Assembly (NCBI RefSeq): GCF_022539315.1
Contig: NC_066337.1
Span: 6,788,861 to 6,852,860 of the forward strand
Direction of reading: 5' to 3'
Length of the DNA: 64,000 nt
Origin: Serinus canaria
Taxonomy: Eukaryota; Chordata; Aves; Passeriformes; Fringillidae
In this document: in pieces, positions 1-10,330 of the stretch
How the letters are laid out: every line of letters begins with the position of its first letter
Position numbering within the stretch: position 1 is the stretch's first letter
Notes under the pieces: model-generated
Databases searched by the model: none
What the model was told of the DNA's origin: nothing
What the model saw: only the letters and a program-made list of their open reading frames with translations
Position numbers and translations under genes: made by a program

Positions 1-544
1 GGGCTCATGTGGGGTGAGAGCTGCTGGGCTGTGGAGAGGCTCTGGGAGATGAGAGCCCAGTGTGGGCACGGCTGGGCAAGGCGCTCTGCGTGCCAGGGCT
101 GCCAGCACGGGGCAGACACCCAGCCTGGAGGGTTTGGAAGCCTCGGTGCTTCCAGCAGGGCTGGGCAGTGTGAAACACCTCCCTGCACAGCCCTGGCACC
201 GAGCCCTGCCTGCTGCCACGGCCTTCAGTCCCTGCAGGGGCAGCACCGCACAGTCAGGGCTCCCGCTCCACCTTCAGCACCTTCCTCAGCATGGGACAAG
301 GCTCTCCTCTCCCTCCTGGGGACAAAAAGAGAAGGAAAAGAGCTCTTTCCATGGCAGGCTGCAGAGAATGTCCCTGGCTGCAGTGCCCTCAGAGGGGCAT
401 CCCTGATCCTGGGCACGGCCAGAGCTGCTCCTTCAGAGTGATGGGGCCCAGGGGGGCTCAGGAGTCAGCCTGAGAGAAGGAGCCCAGGTGGAGATGCAGG
501 AGGCCAAGGGATCCTTGCCTTGCCCTCCCCTCCCTGTCTGACTC
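1..544. other. GC-rich spacer, no feature seen
   Basis: CTG/CAG-rich unique-looking sequence. Open frames exist on both strands at once, for example 7-441 forward and 225-416 reverse, which is typical of chance frames in stop-poor GC-rich DNA. None shows a recognisable domain or splice-bounded structure. Confidence 0.6.
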
Positions 545-930
545 CAAACCACCTTGAATTTGTCCGCACTGCTTTGGATTTGTTGTTTCATTAGCTTTTC
601 ATCTCAGATACCTTCTTTCCCCCATAGATTATTCTATTCCTCTTGCTTTCCCCCTTTCCTGTTCCTTTTGCTCTATAATTGGATCATTTGCAGTTTATAG
701 GAAGGATGAGAAACAAAAGGTATTGACAACGTGAGCATTCAAAATTATATGTCAAGCTCAAAAAAAGGAGATGAAAAGAAAATCTGGATCCTCTTTCTTT
801 GCATTCTGATTTCTGAACCTGCAGAGCTCATTAGTTTCTTGTGATTGGGGTTTTTCTTTGTCTGTGGAAACCAGAAACCTACTTTTGAGAAGAGCTGTAG
901 TCAGTTGACTCCAGTGATGAGAAACAGTGA
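545..930. other. Candidate conserved non-coding element
   Basis: Composition switches from GC-rich to AT-rich and stays so for nearly 400 bp. A homeodomain-like TAATTG core is at 675-680, followed by AT-rich sequence with ATTATATG near 745. No open frame or repeat family is evident. The enhancer-like reading is inferred from composition only. Confidence 0.35.
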
Positions 931-967
931 AGTAAAAGCCCGTGGTAAGTGCTCAGCATTAAACTTA

Positions 968-1010
968 TCTCTCTCTTCTCTCTTCTCTCTTTCTTCTCTC
1001 TTCTCTCTTC
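968..1010. repeat. CT-rich microsatellite
   Basis: Pure pyrimidine tract built from CTCTCT and CTTCTCTCTT blocks over 43 bp. The complement is a GA-rich purine tract. An open frame through it (949-1374) reads as low-complexity serine and leucine, an artefact of the repeat. Confidence 0.9.
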
Positions 1011-1257
1011 AATTTTACATCCAGGCCCAATGCTTTTCCACTGGCCCCTGAAAAACACAACCAGCTATTCTCTGGAAGAAAACAAATCAAGTTTTTATTG
1101 TGGATCCTTTCTACTTACCAGCAGCTGTCCACCAGGGTGGCACAACGCCAACCCCTTGTTCCCAGAGAAAGGGGAGGTCCCTGTAAGCCCCAGCTGCAAT
1201 TCCCAACTCCCAGCCTGGCTTCCTGCTGCCACTTCTGCCAGGCTCCATCTCCAGAGC

Positions 1258-1339
1258 TGCTGGGGCTGGAAGGCAGGGCTGGACACAGGGCTGGGGCTGG
1301 AGCACAGAGCTGGGGCTGGGAGGCAGGGCTGGAGCACAG
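1258..1339. repeat. Imperfect GCTGGGGCTGG tandem repeat
   Basis: About 80 bp built from GCTGGGGCTGG and GGCAGGGCTGGA modules. The larger pattern repeats once with a period near 51 bp (GCTGGGGCTGG starting near 1259 and again near 1310). G-rich on the + strand. Confidence 0.7.
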
Positions 1340-1444
1340 CCCTGGCTGCATTCGGGACACCCTGCCAGCCCTGACCAAGGCTCAGACCAATTACTGCTGG
1401 CGTGAGCCCAAGCCATCCATCTCAGCAAATTTCCCTCCAGGGGC

Positions 1445-1800
1445 CACCCCATTAGTAGCAAATAACTAATTATTGCTGTCAGCTTTAATAAAAAAACATT
1501 GGTTGAAAGATATTCCCCCCCTTCCCAACTTTCCATTGCTGTATAAATTACAGGAGACAAAACTAACTTCTAAATTGAGTAATTCCAGACATTTGTCAGA
1601 CTCCAAGAAATGCTTTAATTAGCGTTGGTTAATAAAGTGTTTAGGTAATTAGGAGAACATTTGTCCTGCCTGTGCAGATCTTTTTCCTCTTGCTTACGAC
1701 AACTCAAAAAAAATTAATTGGAGTCCAGGCTTCAGGAATTACAAGGCTTTTTTTGGTGTTTCTTGGTGAGACTGTTAATGATTCTAGGGGGAGTTGCCTG
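1445..1800. other. Candidate conserved non-coding element, homeodomain-rich
   Basis: AT-rich block with TAATTA at 1467-1472 and further TTAATTAG, GGTAATTAGG and TTAATTGG matches up to about 1720. Repeated TAAT cores over 350 bp in a window that is otherwise GC-rich suggest a homeodomain-bound enhancer. Conservation was not tested. Confidence 0.45.
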
Positions 1801-2116
1801 TAGTGATTGAGTTCTGGAATTTTTCCCTCCTCTTTCTGGCTGTTTTGTCTGACGTGGGGAGCAGGAGCTCTCAGGGGGATGGATCAGAGGCAGCCCCAGC
1901 AGCTGATTCCCCGCGGGCATCGGGCTCAGGGAGCTTCTGTGTCTGCAGACGGGGCTGTGCCAGCCACAGCGGCGTTCTGGCTCTGCTCCTGGGCTGGGAC
2001 AGGAGCTGAGCTGGGCTGAGCTGCCAGCCCACAGAGCTGTCACCCCGCCAGGAACTGGCACTGAAACCCCGGCCCCACCCTGGTGCTGCCACTGACAGCT
2101 GCTGTCGTGGTGACGG

Positions 2117-2260
2117 TCCCTGGCACAGCCTGTGTGCCCTCCATGGCACATCCCTGGCACAGCCTGTGTGCCCTCCATGGCACAGCTTCTGTCCCATCCA
2201 TGGCACGTCCCTGGCACAGCCTGTGTCCCCTCCCTGGCACCCCCAGCATGCCCTCCATGG
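2117..2260. repeat. 34-bp minisatellite, about 4 copies
   Basis: Units begin TCCCTGGCACAGCCTGTGTG and end CCATGGCACA. Copies start at 2117 and 2151, a degenerate shortened copy lies near 2185, and a diverged longer copy starts at 2208. Open frames crossing it (2083-2412 forward, 2040-2258 reverse) owe their length to the repeat. Confidence 0.9.
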
Positions 2261-2376
2261 TGTCCAGGAGCCCAGGGCAGCCCAGGCTGCTGGAGGAGCC
2301 CAGGGCTGCTGGAGGTGCCCAGCTGTTGGCCGTGAGCAGGATTTGCTCAGGCTGCAGGAATCAGCCCTGCCCTGGC

Positions 2377-2385
2377 TATAAAAGG
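2377..2385 (+). promoter_or_regulatory. TATA-box-like motif
   Basis: TATAAAAGG sits in otherwise GC-rich flanks (preceded by CCCTGGC), the arrangement of a core-promoter TATA box. A start of transcription would be expected near 2405-2415. Downstream there is no recognisable first exon, so this could be chance. No CpG island accompanies it. Confidence 0.2.
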
Positions 2386-2814
2386 TCTGTGCTGGGAGCT
2401 GCGGGGCTCTGAGTGCTGAGGGGAGCTCTGAGTGCTGCAGGGAGGGCAGGAGCACTGGAAAAGGGTTATTTTTAGCAGTGTTAGATAACAGGGCTGCAGA
2501 GAGGTGGCTGCTGGCAGACCTGCAGCAATCCCTCTGGACGAGACGGCAGGGCAGCGAGGGAGCACAGAGGTGAGCGCAGAGTGGGGCACGGAGGTGAGGC
2601 TCTTTCCTGCTCACCGAGTCCACACTCCTCTTGAGGTTTCCACCTTGCACTTGTGCTGCAGGAAGCTCTTCTCTGCTCTTGAAACAGCTTCTTGTGCCTC
2701 TCTGCTCAGCGGGCTGTGGCACAGCTGCTGGAGCAGCCAGCTGAAACCAGCTCCGCTCGTCGGGCTGTGCTTGGTGCAGAGCAAAGGCGCAGATGCTTGT
2801 GCTTCAGATGTTAA
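2386..2814. other. GC-rich spacer, no feature seen
   Basis: Contains a small direct repeat of GCTCTGAGTGCTG (about 2405-2440) and otherwise nothing recognisable. A reverse frame of 283 codons spans 1871-2722 across the minisatellite and this spacer. It has no domain and overlaps several forward frames, so I do not call it. Confidence 0.5.
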
Positions 2815-3060
2815 AAATTTAAGAACTAGTTAGTCTTGAGGATGTCCTCATGGAAAGGTCTTCGTGTTGTGAGTTTAAAAAATCCCATGTAGGGTTAGCT
2901 CACATCCTGCCAAGCACTTCTAGTGGGAGCTGTTTCCTGCTGTGGTCCCGGGGTCGTGTCCTCGCCAACTGCTTGGCATCAGCTCCTGCAGCTCCTCCAA
3001 TCAATGCATTAAGTGATTCCACAATTAATTTGCTCGTCTGGGTTCCCACAGGAGTGTGGG
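2815..3060. other. Candidate conserved non-coding element
   Basis: Two AT-rich patches, about 2810-2890 and 2995-3040, the second with a CAATCAATGCATTAAG stretch and an AATTAATTTG core. Short and interrupted by GC-rich sequence, so support is modest. Confidence 0.3.
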
Positions 3061-3529
3061 AACAATGGGAAACGTGCAATTTTCTGGTCTGCTCTGGGGT
3101 CATCACCGAGGGGTCTGTTTGCACCGCGCCCCGAGTCCCTCAGGCTGTGCAGCCTCGGAGTCCTTAAGCTCCCTCTGCACAAAGCCTGGGCTCTCCTGTG
3201 GGTGCCTTTCTCCAAGGAGGAGCTCTGTGCTCCTGCTGGCTCATTCCCTCTGGGGAGAGAAGGGCTCGGAGAGGCTGCTTGGCTCTGGGATGCCTGATGG
3301 GACTCCCAGCTCCAAGCTTTGGGTTTATGCACAACTCGGAGGACACAAAACTCTGCAGAGCCCTGCCAGGAAGGGCAGGATTTGACTTCTGGCCCCTGAA
3401 CCAGCTGGGCAACACAAAGGCTCCATGGGAACCCAAGCCAGCACTTTGCCATCCTTTAACCCGTGGTGATGTGTCACTGATCAGCACATTGGTTCTAATA
3501 GCTCCCCAGGTAGATTTGGGAGAGCAACG
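3061..3529. other. GC-rich spacer, no feature seen
   Basis: Unique-looking sequence with overlapping chance frames on both strands (3009-3452 reverse, 3198-3632 forward). No repeat family or motif cluster noticed. Confidence 0.5.
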
Positions 3530-3870
3530 AGTTGAACATAAAAAAATCCCTTTATTATTGCCATTTTGCTTTTATATACCCATCAAGCTTTCATATTTAA
3601 TCTCCTACATCACAATAGCTGATCATTTTTAACATTTGACATTGATAAAGTGCCCACTGCTATTATTCTGACATACTATAAAACATTACACCCATTTGCG
3701 ATAGAAAAGGCAAAGAATCAATACTCAGCCCCATTTTCCAGTGCAGCAGTAAATCATGGGGAGACTAACAAATTGTTTTAAATATAAGCACCTTCAAGAC
3801 CAATAAAGAATCCAACAGATCCCTGTCCATTGTCACAGCTGTCAAACATCTTTACTGCTAAATGGACATT
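3530..3870. other. Candidate conserved non-coding element, strong
   Basis: One of the most sustained AT-rich blocks. It includes a GATA-type TGATAA at 3643-3648, several TTTATTATTG/TATTATT runs and an ACAAATTGTTTTAA stretch. Both edges change sharply to GC-rich spacer. No frame longer than background. Read as a distal enhancer by inference. Confidence 0.45.
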
Positions 3871-4430
3871 GGGGGGTCCCAAACCCAGATCCCCTGGGGG
3901 TCAGGCTTAGGGGGCTCTTGTGTGGGATGTGCTGGGAGTTCCTCTGGGCAGCTGGAGGGGCATCGGGGCTGCCTCCCAGCTCACCTCTGGCAGGTGCTAA
4001 ATGAGGTTCAGGAGGTGAAGCAGTGAAAAGCAAATTGCAGCTCCCAGCTCTGCCCAGCCCGTGGCAGGGCTGCAAGGTCAGTCCTTCCTGGAGGTGGCAC
4101 AGAAATGTTCCCAGGCCATTTTGGTGAGCTGCTGGTGCTGCAGAGCAGAGACCCCACTGTGGGCGAGGGCAGCCGTGTTCTGCCTGGCTGCTGCTCCTGG
4201 GGGTGGTGTCACCACGGTGTGTCCCTGGGGTGGGGACCCAGGGCACACCTGGGGGCTGGCAGCTGGAGCCAGGGCAAGGATGAGTCGGGCACTGCCTGAC
4301 ACATCTCCCATCCCTGCTGGCACATCTGGGAGGTTCCCAGTCCTGGGGCTCACCCTGTGTCCCTGTGTGACCTCCCCCCATCCATCTCCTCCCTCCCCGT
4401 GCTGCTCCTTAGTCATGGAAAGGTAAAAGG
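3871..4430. other. GC-rich spacer, no feature seen
   Basis: Overlapping chance frames on both strands (3842-4381 reverse, 4061-4426 forward). No domain, repeat or splice-site pair stood out. Confidence 0.5.
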
Positions 4431-4770
4431 AAAGGAAAAAGAGAATAATTTCCCATCTGAGGTGATGTAAACCTTGTGTGCATAGTTTAAAAATGTCTCT
4501 GGCACATCTGCTGTCAAAGAGCTCCTAAATAACACGGTTTACCTGGGCTGACTGATTTATAGGAACGGGGCTCCTAGACCCCAAGGATGACATTTTAAAC
4601 ACATCTTCCTTTCATTTGTAAGGGATTAAATGAGCATGTTTTGACAAGATTGATCAGATGGAGGTTCAGACGATTTCTCTTTGTGGCTTCAATCTATAGC
4701 TGGTGGAACTGAGAGAATATTCCTGGGTCTCATTACAATAATGCACAGTTGGCACCTCTAGAAATGAATG
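4431..4770. other. Candidate conserved non-coding element
   Basis: AT-rich block with runs such as AATAATTTCCCATC, CTAAATAACACGG and TTACAATAATGCAC. Little simple repeat and no coding frame. Flanks are GC-rich. Inference from composition. Confidence 0.4.
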
Positions 4771-5700
4771 TTCAGGGAGTTCCCTGTGCCAGAGCTGCCC
4801 TGGAGAGGTGTTGGCAGCGAGGGTGATGCAGACCCTGGGTCATGTCCTGCCGAGGGGGGCTCATCCACTCCATCACTGCACATTTATCTCACACCAGCCC
4901 CTCAGTTCTGTGCTCCCAGAGCAGTGCTGAGCCACTGACAGCAGCTGGGAGCACAGGGAGGTTCCAGTTCCTATTTCTGCACAGGAAGGTGTCCCCTCCT
5001 CTTCCCTCCTCGGCTGGAATGCTCTCACTGTTCTCAGCAGGAGCTCCATCTCCAGGGGGCTGCAGGCCCCAGAGCCTGGTTTTGTCTTCCAGTCCCTTAT
5101 TCTGCAAACCATTCCAAGGCTGTAGGCACTGAGGCTTGGTGGCACGGGTGGCTTTGCCCCTGCAAGATGAGGTTTTGGGAGTTTATGTCCTTGTTTTAAA
5201 TTCACTGACTCTGTGACCACTGGCATGGGCTGTCTGCCCTGCACAGCCTTGGGAAAAAATGCAGGAATCAAAACCATCTTTGGATTCAGGCCAATGTCTC
5301 CAAGCCCTGAAGCCTTGGAAGATCCAAACCAGCTTGTTCTTGCCCCAGGAACACTCGAGCCTTGCAGTGCCTGGCACAGAGGGGGCAGTAAATCACTGAG
5401 TGCTCCTTGTGGAGATGGGGATTTGCTGATCTGGCAGAGGCAAAGGCTCAGTGAGGAATCACCAGACCTTGGCAGGGCTTGGCTGCTCCTGGTTCTTCCC
5501 ACACAAGTTGTGTTTTCCCCTCCTTGCTGGCCAATTGTGAGGATGCCCTTAGGCCCTTGGCCAAAAGGGAATGGCAAAGGACTTTCCCCCCAGCCTGTTC
5601 CTGGCTTGGGGACATGATTTATGTCCTCCCTGCCTCCTTCCAGGCTGAGGAATCCCTTACCCTTGGACGGCAGGGGAAGGCAGCAGTCTGGGCACCGGCT
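4771..5700. other. GC-rich spacer, no feature seen
   Basis: The longest reverse frame in the window (284 codons, 4873-5727) lies here, but its translation is rich in Pro, Gly, Ser and Leu without any recognisable domain. Forward frames overlap it. I treat it as chance. Confidence 0.5.
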
Positions 5701-5960
5701 GGCAATTTGCATTGCTGCATTATGCATGGGCAGAAAGCACAGGAATCAAGCAGGAGGAACAGGAAATCACTGTGGTGTTTTTAATCTGCAAGGTGAGATC
5801 GAAGTGCTGTTTGTAGGCTGCCTGTAATGGCCCTCGATTGGCAATTAGTGTTATATTATCACATATCTTTAATAGAATATTGATGCTGCTGGCAGAGATA
5901 TAATCCCAGTGTCAAGAGTAATTCCCCTCTTTCCTGTGTGTGCACTCATTAGGTGAGGGC
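5701..5960. other. Candidate conserved non-coding element with octamer
   Basis: A perfect POU octamer ATTTGCAT is at 5705-5712, followed by TTATGCAT. A second AT-rich core (about 5830-5910) contains GGCAATTAGTG and ATCTTTAATAG. These are consistent with a POU/homeodomain-bound enhancer. Conservation not tested. Confidence 0.45.
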
Positions 5961-6043
5961 CCAGCAGAGCTGGGGAGCTCAGCCCAGGCACCCTGATCAA
6001 TCAGGATCAGCGCTTCCACCGGGGCTGAGGGCATGGCAGGGAT

Positions 6044-6086
6044 GCATATTCATGATTATTAATGATTATTCATGATTATTAATGAC
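6044..6086. repeat. 20-bp AT-rich tandem repeat of homeodomain-like sites
   Basis: Two copies of CATGATTATTAATGATTATT start at 6051 and 6071, the second breaking down after AATGAC. The unit alternates TCATGATTATT and TAATGATTATT, so homeodomain-type cores recur every 10 bp, one helical turn. It follows a GC-rich stretch directly. Confidence 0.85.
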
Positions 6087-6244
6087 CTGCCTGGGGAGGG
6101 AGGTGCTGGCCTGCTCTGACTCCTGCAGCTGTGGGGCTGGACCCTGGGAGAGCCTTGGGGATCCAAGGTGCATCCCAGATCCCAGGGATCTCGCTGGGAG
6201 CCCCAGCACAGCCAGGCAGAGCTCCCAGTTCATGATTCACTTCC

Positions 6245-6365
6245 CTTGTGCTGCCACGGGTGCAGCAATAACAAATACCAACAACAGAAGTCAATCTCTA
6301 TCCACGGCGCTGTAATAAATGGGAAATTAAACAAAAGATCAATGCAGATCTGTTAATTCTGGGCA
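6245..6365. other. Short AT-rich candidate element
   Basis: Contains CAATAACAAATACC, GTAATAAATGGG and AAATTAAACAAAAG. SOX/forkhead-like cores are visible. Short, bounded by GC-rich sequence; the regulatory role is inferred. Confidence 0.3.
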
Positions 6366-7794
6366 CTCCTGGGTCTGCTCCAGAGCAGAGTCCAGCCCTG
6401 GGGGGATGCTGCAGCTGGAGCTCCCCTTGGGCACAGGCATGGGGTGTTATTCCCACAGAGCTGCACCTTCACAAGAGGCTTTTCCTCTGCTGGAGCCTTT
6501 TCTCCTCTGCAGGAAACCTCGACTTGCTCCTTGTCCCCGGAGCCACAGGCTCAGCAGGATCCTGGGGGACCCCAGTCCTGCCCTGCCGGGGGGTTCAGCA
6601 GCTCTGATGGATGTGGGAGGTGCCTCATCCCATGGGAGGCTGTTCCTGGCACACCCTCATGCCAAATGTCACCGAGGGGGGCCGATGGCAAAGGACACCA
6701 CAAAGGAGGGGGCAGAGAGGAATTCCAGCCCTAATCCTGACCCCCTGAACAGGACCCTGCTGCAGAGCTGAGCCCAGCAGTGGCTCCTGGAGCGCTGGGA
6801 TTCTCTGCAACCTCAGCACTTGTGGTTTTCACCAGCATGAAAGAACTGGATTGCTGCAGAAACCACTGTACCAAGCCAGCCATACACAACATTACACACT
6901 GGAGACTGAGCCACGGATCCCCAGACCCTGTGAGCTTCTGGACTGGTAAAATGGCTTCCGGGGAGAACTGGGAGGACTTCACCTTCCATGGAACCCAAAG
7001 TCCTTTGCCCAGTTTTGGGCAGGCTGTCCCTTGTCCCCCCACTTCCCTCCACCAAGGGGAGCTGCAAACCCATCTCAGAAGGGAGGATGGTTCGAGCTTT
7101 GGGCTCGGGCTGGAGCTCCTGGTGTGGTGGCAGCACCATCCCTCGGGGCCATCCTGCAGCCCTGGCTGTGCTCCAGGCTGACCCTGCCCTCGGACCCCGC
7201 GCTGCCCACTCCCTCACCCACAAACTCTGCTGTGGAGAGGAGCCGTGGATGCTCCTCCATCAGCCATGTGGGGCCACCTCCAGGAGCCCCAAATCCACTG
7301 GAGCTTTGCCATTTCCCTGTGTTTTCTCCCTGGTTTATTTCTCTTTTCCCGTTTAGTGCCTGCAGCCTCAGCTGAGGCCAAGAGCTGAGGGTGTGCTGTG
7401 CTCCAGCCATGGCATTTACACCCTCCTGCTCCTCTTCCAGAACTCCCCTGTCTCTGCTGCTTTCTGCAAGGCTTGAGGTGCTCGGCCTCAGCTCCATGGG
7501 TGGGGAAGGCTGGTGGAAAACCTCCCTAAAGGGATTCAGCAGGCTGGAGGTGCCTGTGCAGCAGCCCAGCACGAGGGGCACAGCATCCCTCCCCCATCCA
7601 CCCCAGCAGCACTCAGGGCTCCTGGAAAACTGGATTTGTGGTCTTTAAACAAACCCTGGAGATGGGAGATGGTGGAAGGGAGCCGCTACCAGGAGATTTC
7701 TGCTTCAAAGCCTGGGTGTGTTCAACTTTGAGCAAAACACCATGACCTGAAATCTTTCCTGGGAAGGCACAAACACGTCTGCAGCGAGGGCTCC
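6366..7794. other. GC-rich spacer, no feature seen
   Basis: About 1.4 kb of unique-looking CTG/CCA-rich sequence. Frames of 100-168 codons occur on both strands (6406-6771, 7075-7581 and others) and overlap each other. No domain, repeat or regulatory block was recognised. Confidence 0.5.
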
Positions 7795-7990
7795 CGGATG
7801 GTGACGGAGCAGCACATTAGCATAAATTTTCTCAGGAACTGAACTGTCACAAGGCCAACCTTGAAAGCTATTTGGAGTATTTACAGCTTTTATGAAGCCC
7901 CCCGGGAGAGAATAATCTCAAAGTACTGCAGACACTGCTAGAAAGAACCGTGAAAAACATTCCATTTAGGACCAGTTTTGCCTGCATCTC
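7795..7990. other. Candidate conserved non-coding element with octamer-like site
   Basis: AT-rich island containing ATTAGCAT at 7816-7823, one base away from a POU octamer, then GAGTATTTACAGC and GAATAATCTC. Embedded in GC-rich spacer. Confidence 0.4.
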
Positions 7991-8250
7991 TGTTTTCTGT
8001 GAGCCCTCACTCCCACCACCAGTTCTGTCCCCACCTGGGTCTCCTCTGCCAGAGCAGTGAGTCACAGCAAGGTGATGATGATGGTGGCACAAGGAGAGAG
8101 TTACGAGACTGGGCAGGGAAAAGTCAGCAGTGGGTGGAAGGCTTTGGGAAAGAAAGTGATGTCTTTGTGTGAATCTCTATTTGGAAATGAGAAACAGAGA
8201 GAGAAACATGGAAGAAGACAAAGCAGCTGAACTGCCTCAAAGCAGACTGC

Positions 8251-8295
8251 TTTTCCTGTTTTTCCTGTTTTTCCTGCTTTTCCTGCTTTTCCTGC
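8251..8295. repeat. 9-bp TTTTCCTGY tandem repeat
   Basis: Five consecutive copies of TTTTCCTGT or TTTTCCTGC, pyrimidine-rich with a regular G. Repeated TTCCTG also matches the ETS core (AGGAA on the other strand), so the array could present phased ETS-like sites; that is inference. Confidence 0.9.
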
Positions 8296-8401
8296 AGGCA
8301 TCAGTGGGTTTCTGAGTCTACCCAAGCCCATGTATCTGCTGTTACCCCATCCTCAGGATCCTGTAACCATGTCAACCAGAAGAGAAGACATGGAAAGCCA
8401 G

Positions 8402-8437
8402 CAAAAAGAAAAAAAAAAAGGAAAAAGAAAAGGAAAG
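8402..8437. repeat. A-rich purine tract
   Basis: CAAAAAGAAAAAAAAAAGG followed by AAAAAGAAAAGGAAAG. No target-site duplication or SINE body was seen upstream, so it does not look like a retroposon tail. Confidence 0.75.
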
Positions 8438-8439
8438 CT

Positions 8440-8625
8440 CAGCTTGAAAGCCACTGTGTTTTGGATTATGCAAGCACATGAGTACCTGATCTAGCTCCCG
8501 AAATTACAGGGTTGCAGAGTGTTCTGTTTACAGTGGGATGTCACAGGCTGTAATGAGCTGCTGTGTCATTATGGGAGCAGATGCCAAACAGATCTCGGCG
8601 TGTTTGTGGAAAGGCTCTCTCTTAC
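8440..8625. other. Candidate conserved non-coding element
   Basis: Mixed-composition block with GGATTATGCAAGCAC near 8463, GCTGTAATGAGCTGC near 8550 and GTGTCATTATGGG near 8565. Low repeat content. Weak to moderate support. Confidence 0.3.
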
Positions 8626-9084
8626 TGTAGAGCTGCACAGGGGTTTCAGGCTCCTGGCAAGTTCAGAGGACAGGGATAATGCTTGTCCCAGGGGTGTGGG
8701 TGTGCAGACACAGCCCAGACCATGGAGCTGTTCCCCTGGCACACAGAGACAGGCACGGCTGGAATATCCATCCCAACCCATCTGTCCCATCCCACCCCAC
8801 CCCAGAGCTGCCTGCTCTGGCTGTTTTATTTCAGCTGTGCTGCCATCCTCACTGGCACTCCCCTGGCACTCAGGAGCACTGGGAACAGCAGCAATCCCAG
8901 CCCTGTGGGGGATTGCTCCACGCTGGGAATGCCTCCCTCGGGAAGGCAGCACGGAGCAGGACCCACGGGTGCCTCAGCACTCCCGAGCTCTGGGAAGCTT
9001 GGGAAAACAGCAACATTGCTCCCTGCATGGAACCACCTGAGAGGAACAACAAGCAGGGCCCCTCTTTGCAGGTGTTTGCCAAAA
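8626..9084. other. GC-rich spacer, no feature seen
   Basis: Overlapping chance frames on both strands. Nothing recognised. Confidence 0.5.
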
Positions 9085-9300
9085 AAATCAGCGTGTGCAT
9101 GAATAGAGAGGGAAATAAAAGGTTTCTCGGAGCTCGTCTTCGGGGCGCAGCAGCGTGAGCGCATGTTTTATTCAGCGAGGAGCAGCTGCACTACCTGGAG
9201 CAGAAATTCAGCTTGTTGAGGCCTAATCTAGGTAGATCACTGAAGCTTTGGAGAGTCTAAACAGCCGGAGAGCAGCAGATCTGTCTTTATTGCAGGCAAG
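9085..9300. other. Candidate conserved non-coding element
   Basis: Contains TGCATGAATAGAGAGG, GGGAAATAAAAGG and a moderately CpG-containing core (TCGGGGCGCAGCAGCGTGAG) followed by TTGAGGCCTAATCTAGG. The mix of CpG and AT-rich sequence differs from the spacer around it. Confidence 0.3.
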
Positions 9301-9960
9301 GTGCTCCTGCAGAGGGCTCAGCCTGGGTCCCACGCAGCGTGAGCCGATGCCTGGGCAGTGCCTGCTCTCCCACGGGAATCCCCTCAGTGCTGGCAGTCCT
9401 GTGGGGCAGCTCTGCCCTCCAGTCTGGCACCCCGACTGCCTCAGTGGCACTGAGCTGTTTGTGCAATCCGCTTTTCATCTGTTATGCCCTCTGAGCTGTG
9501 GGATCAGGGCAGGACCCCCAGGATGTGCTGCTGCCTCAGCCCCCAGCCCAGCTGGGAGCCAGGGCAGGACTCTGACAGCTCTGTGCCTGCCACCCCACAT
9601 ATCCCAGGGAAAATGGGAGCATTCCAGGGTGCAGCCTCTGCTGCTCGGGTCAGATGGATGAGGTCATGACATTCTTTCATTCTCCTCTCTGCTCTGCGCC
9701 GGGCTTTGGAAGATAAAGTTAGCAAAATTCCTCCTGTTCAGGGCAAAGGGCAAAACTTGCAAAGAGAAAAGCCTGTCTGTGTGGGGGTGGTGTAGAGAAA
9801 GGCCAGGCTCAGGGTGTCCCCTGGCACCCTCACACTGACTGGCTGAGGGCCCCGATGAGGATGAGGAGGGTACCTGGATCCCTGAACATGGGAGGCTCCT
9901 CTCACCAGGGGCACAGGGCACAGCACAGCCAGGTCCCATCCCTTGCCATGGACACAGGAG
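9301..9960. other. GC-rich spacer, no feature seen
   Basis: Chance frames on both strands (9248-9661 forward, 9738-10142 reverse extending right). No domain or repeat. Confidence 0.5.
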
Positions 9961-10330
9961 GTTAAATAACAGCCATGGGAAGGGCTCAGGAGCTGTTCTG
10001 GAGTCCCTTTCAGTAAGCAGGAGTAATCTGTGAGGATGAAGGAAGCAGAGGTCTGTGTGTGTGGAAAAGGAGAGAGGCGGGGGGGAAGGGGAGATTTTAT
10101 TACTGAAATTTGCCAGAGAGGCTCTTTAATAACGTCATTCATCTTTCTGTCAAATACATCACATTAGTGTAGGGAAAAGGGACTTTGAGAAGATGAATTA
10201 AGACTTAAATACATTAAAATGACTTAAGGAATATTTAAATACAATACAATTTATTTTTGTGTAGGCTTGTTTCATGTCAAGCCGTGCTGTCTGAGGCTGT
10301 ACAAAGCGTGTGCACGGCTGTGCATCAGCA
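9961..10330. other. Candidate conserved non-coding element, strong core 10125-10270
   Basis: The core is about 150 bp of A/T-rich sequence with TTTAATAACGTCATTC (CRE-like), ACATCACATTAGTG and several TTAAAT/ATTTAAAT runs. The right part, TGTTTCATGTCAAGCC, continues into ordinary GC content. No coding frame. Confidence 0.4.

Noticed and set aside
1871..2722. 283-codon reverse frame
   Set aside because: Runs through a 34-bp minisatellite and GC-rich spacer; no recognisable domain.
3720..3770. CCCCATTTTCCAGTG as a MIR remnant
   Set aside because: Neighbouring blocks expected in MIR are absent; the match is too short.
4873..5727. 284-codon reverse frame
   Set aside because: Pro/Gly/Ser-rich, no domain, overlapped by forward frames, no splice sites or promoter. 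Fits chance in GC-rich DNA.
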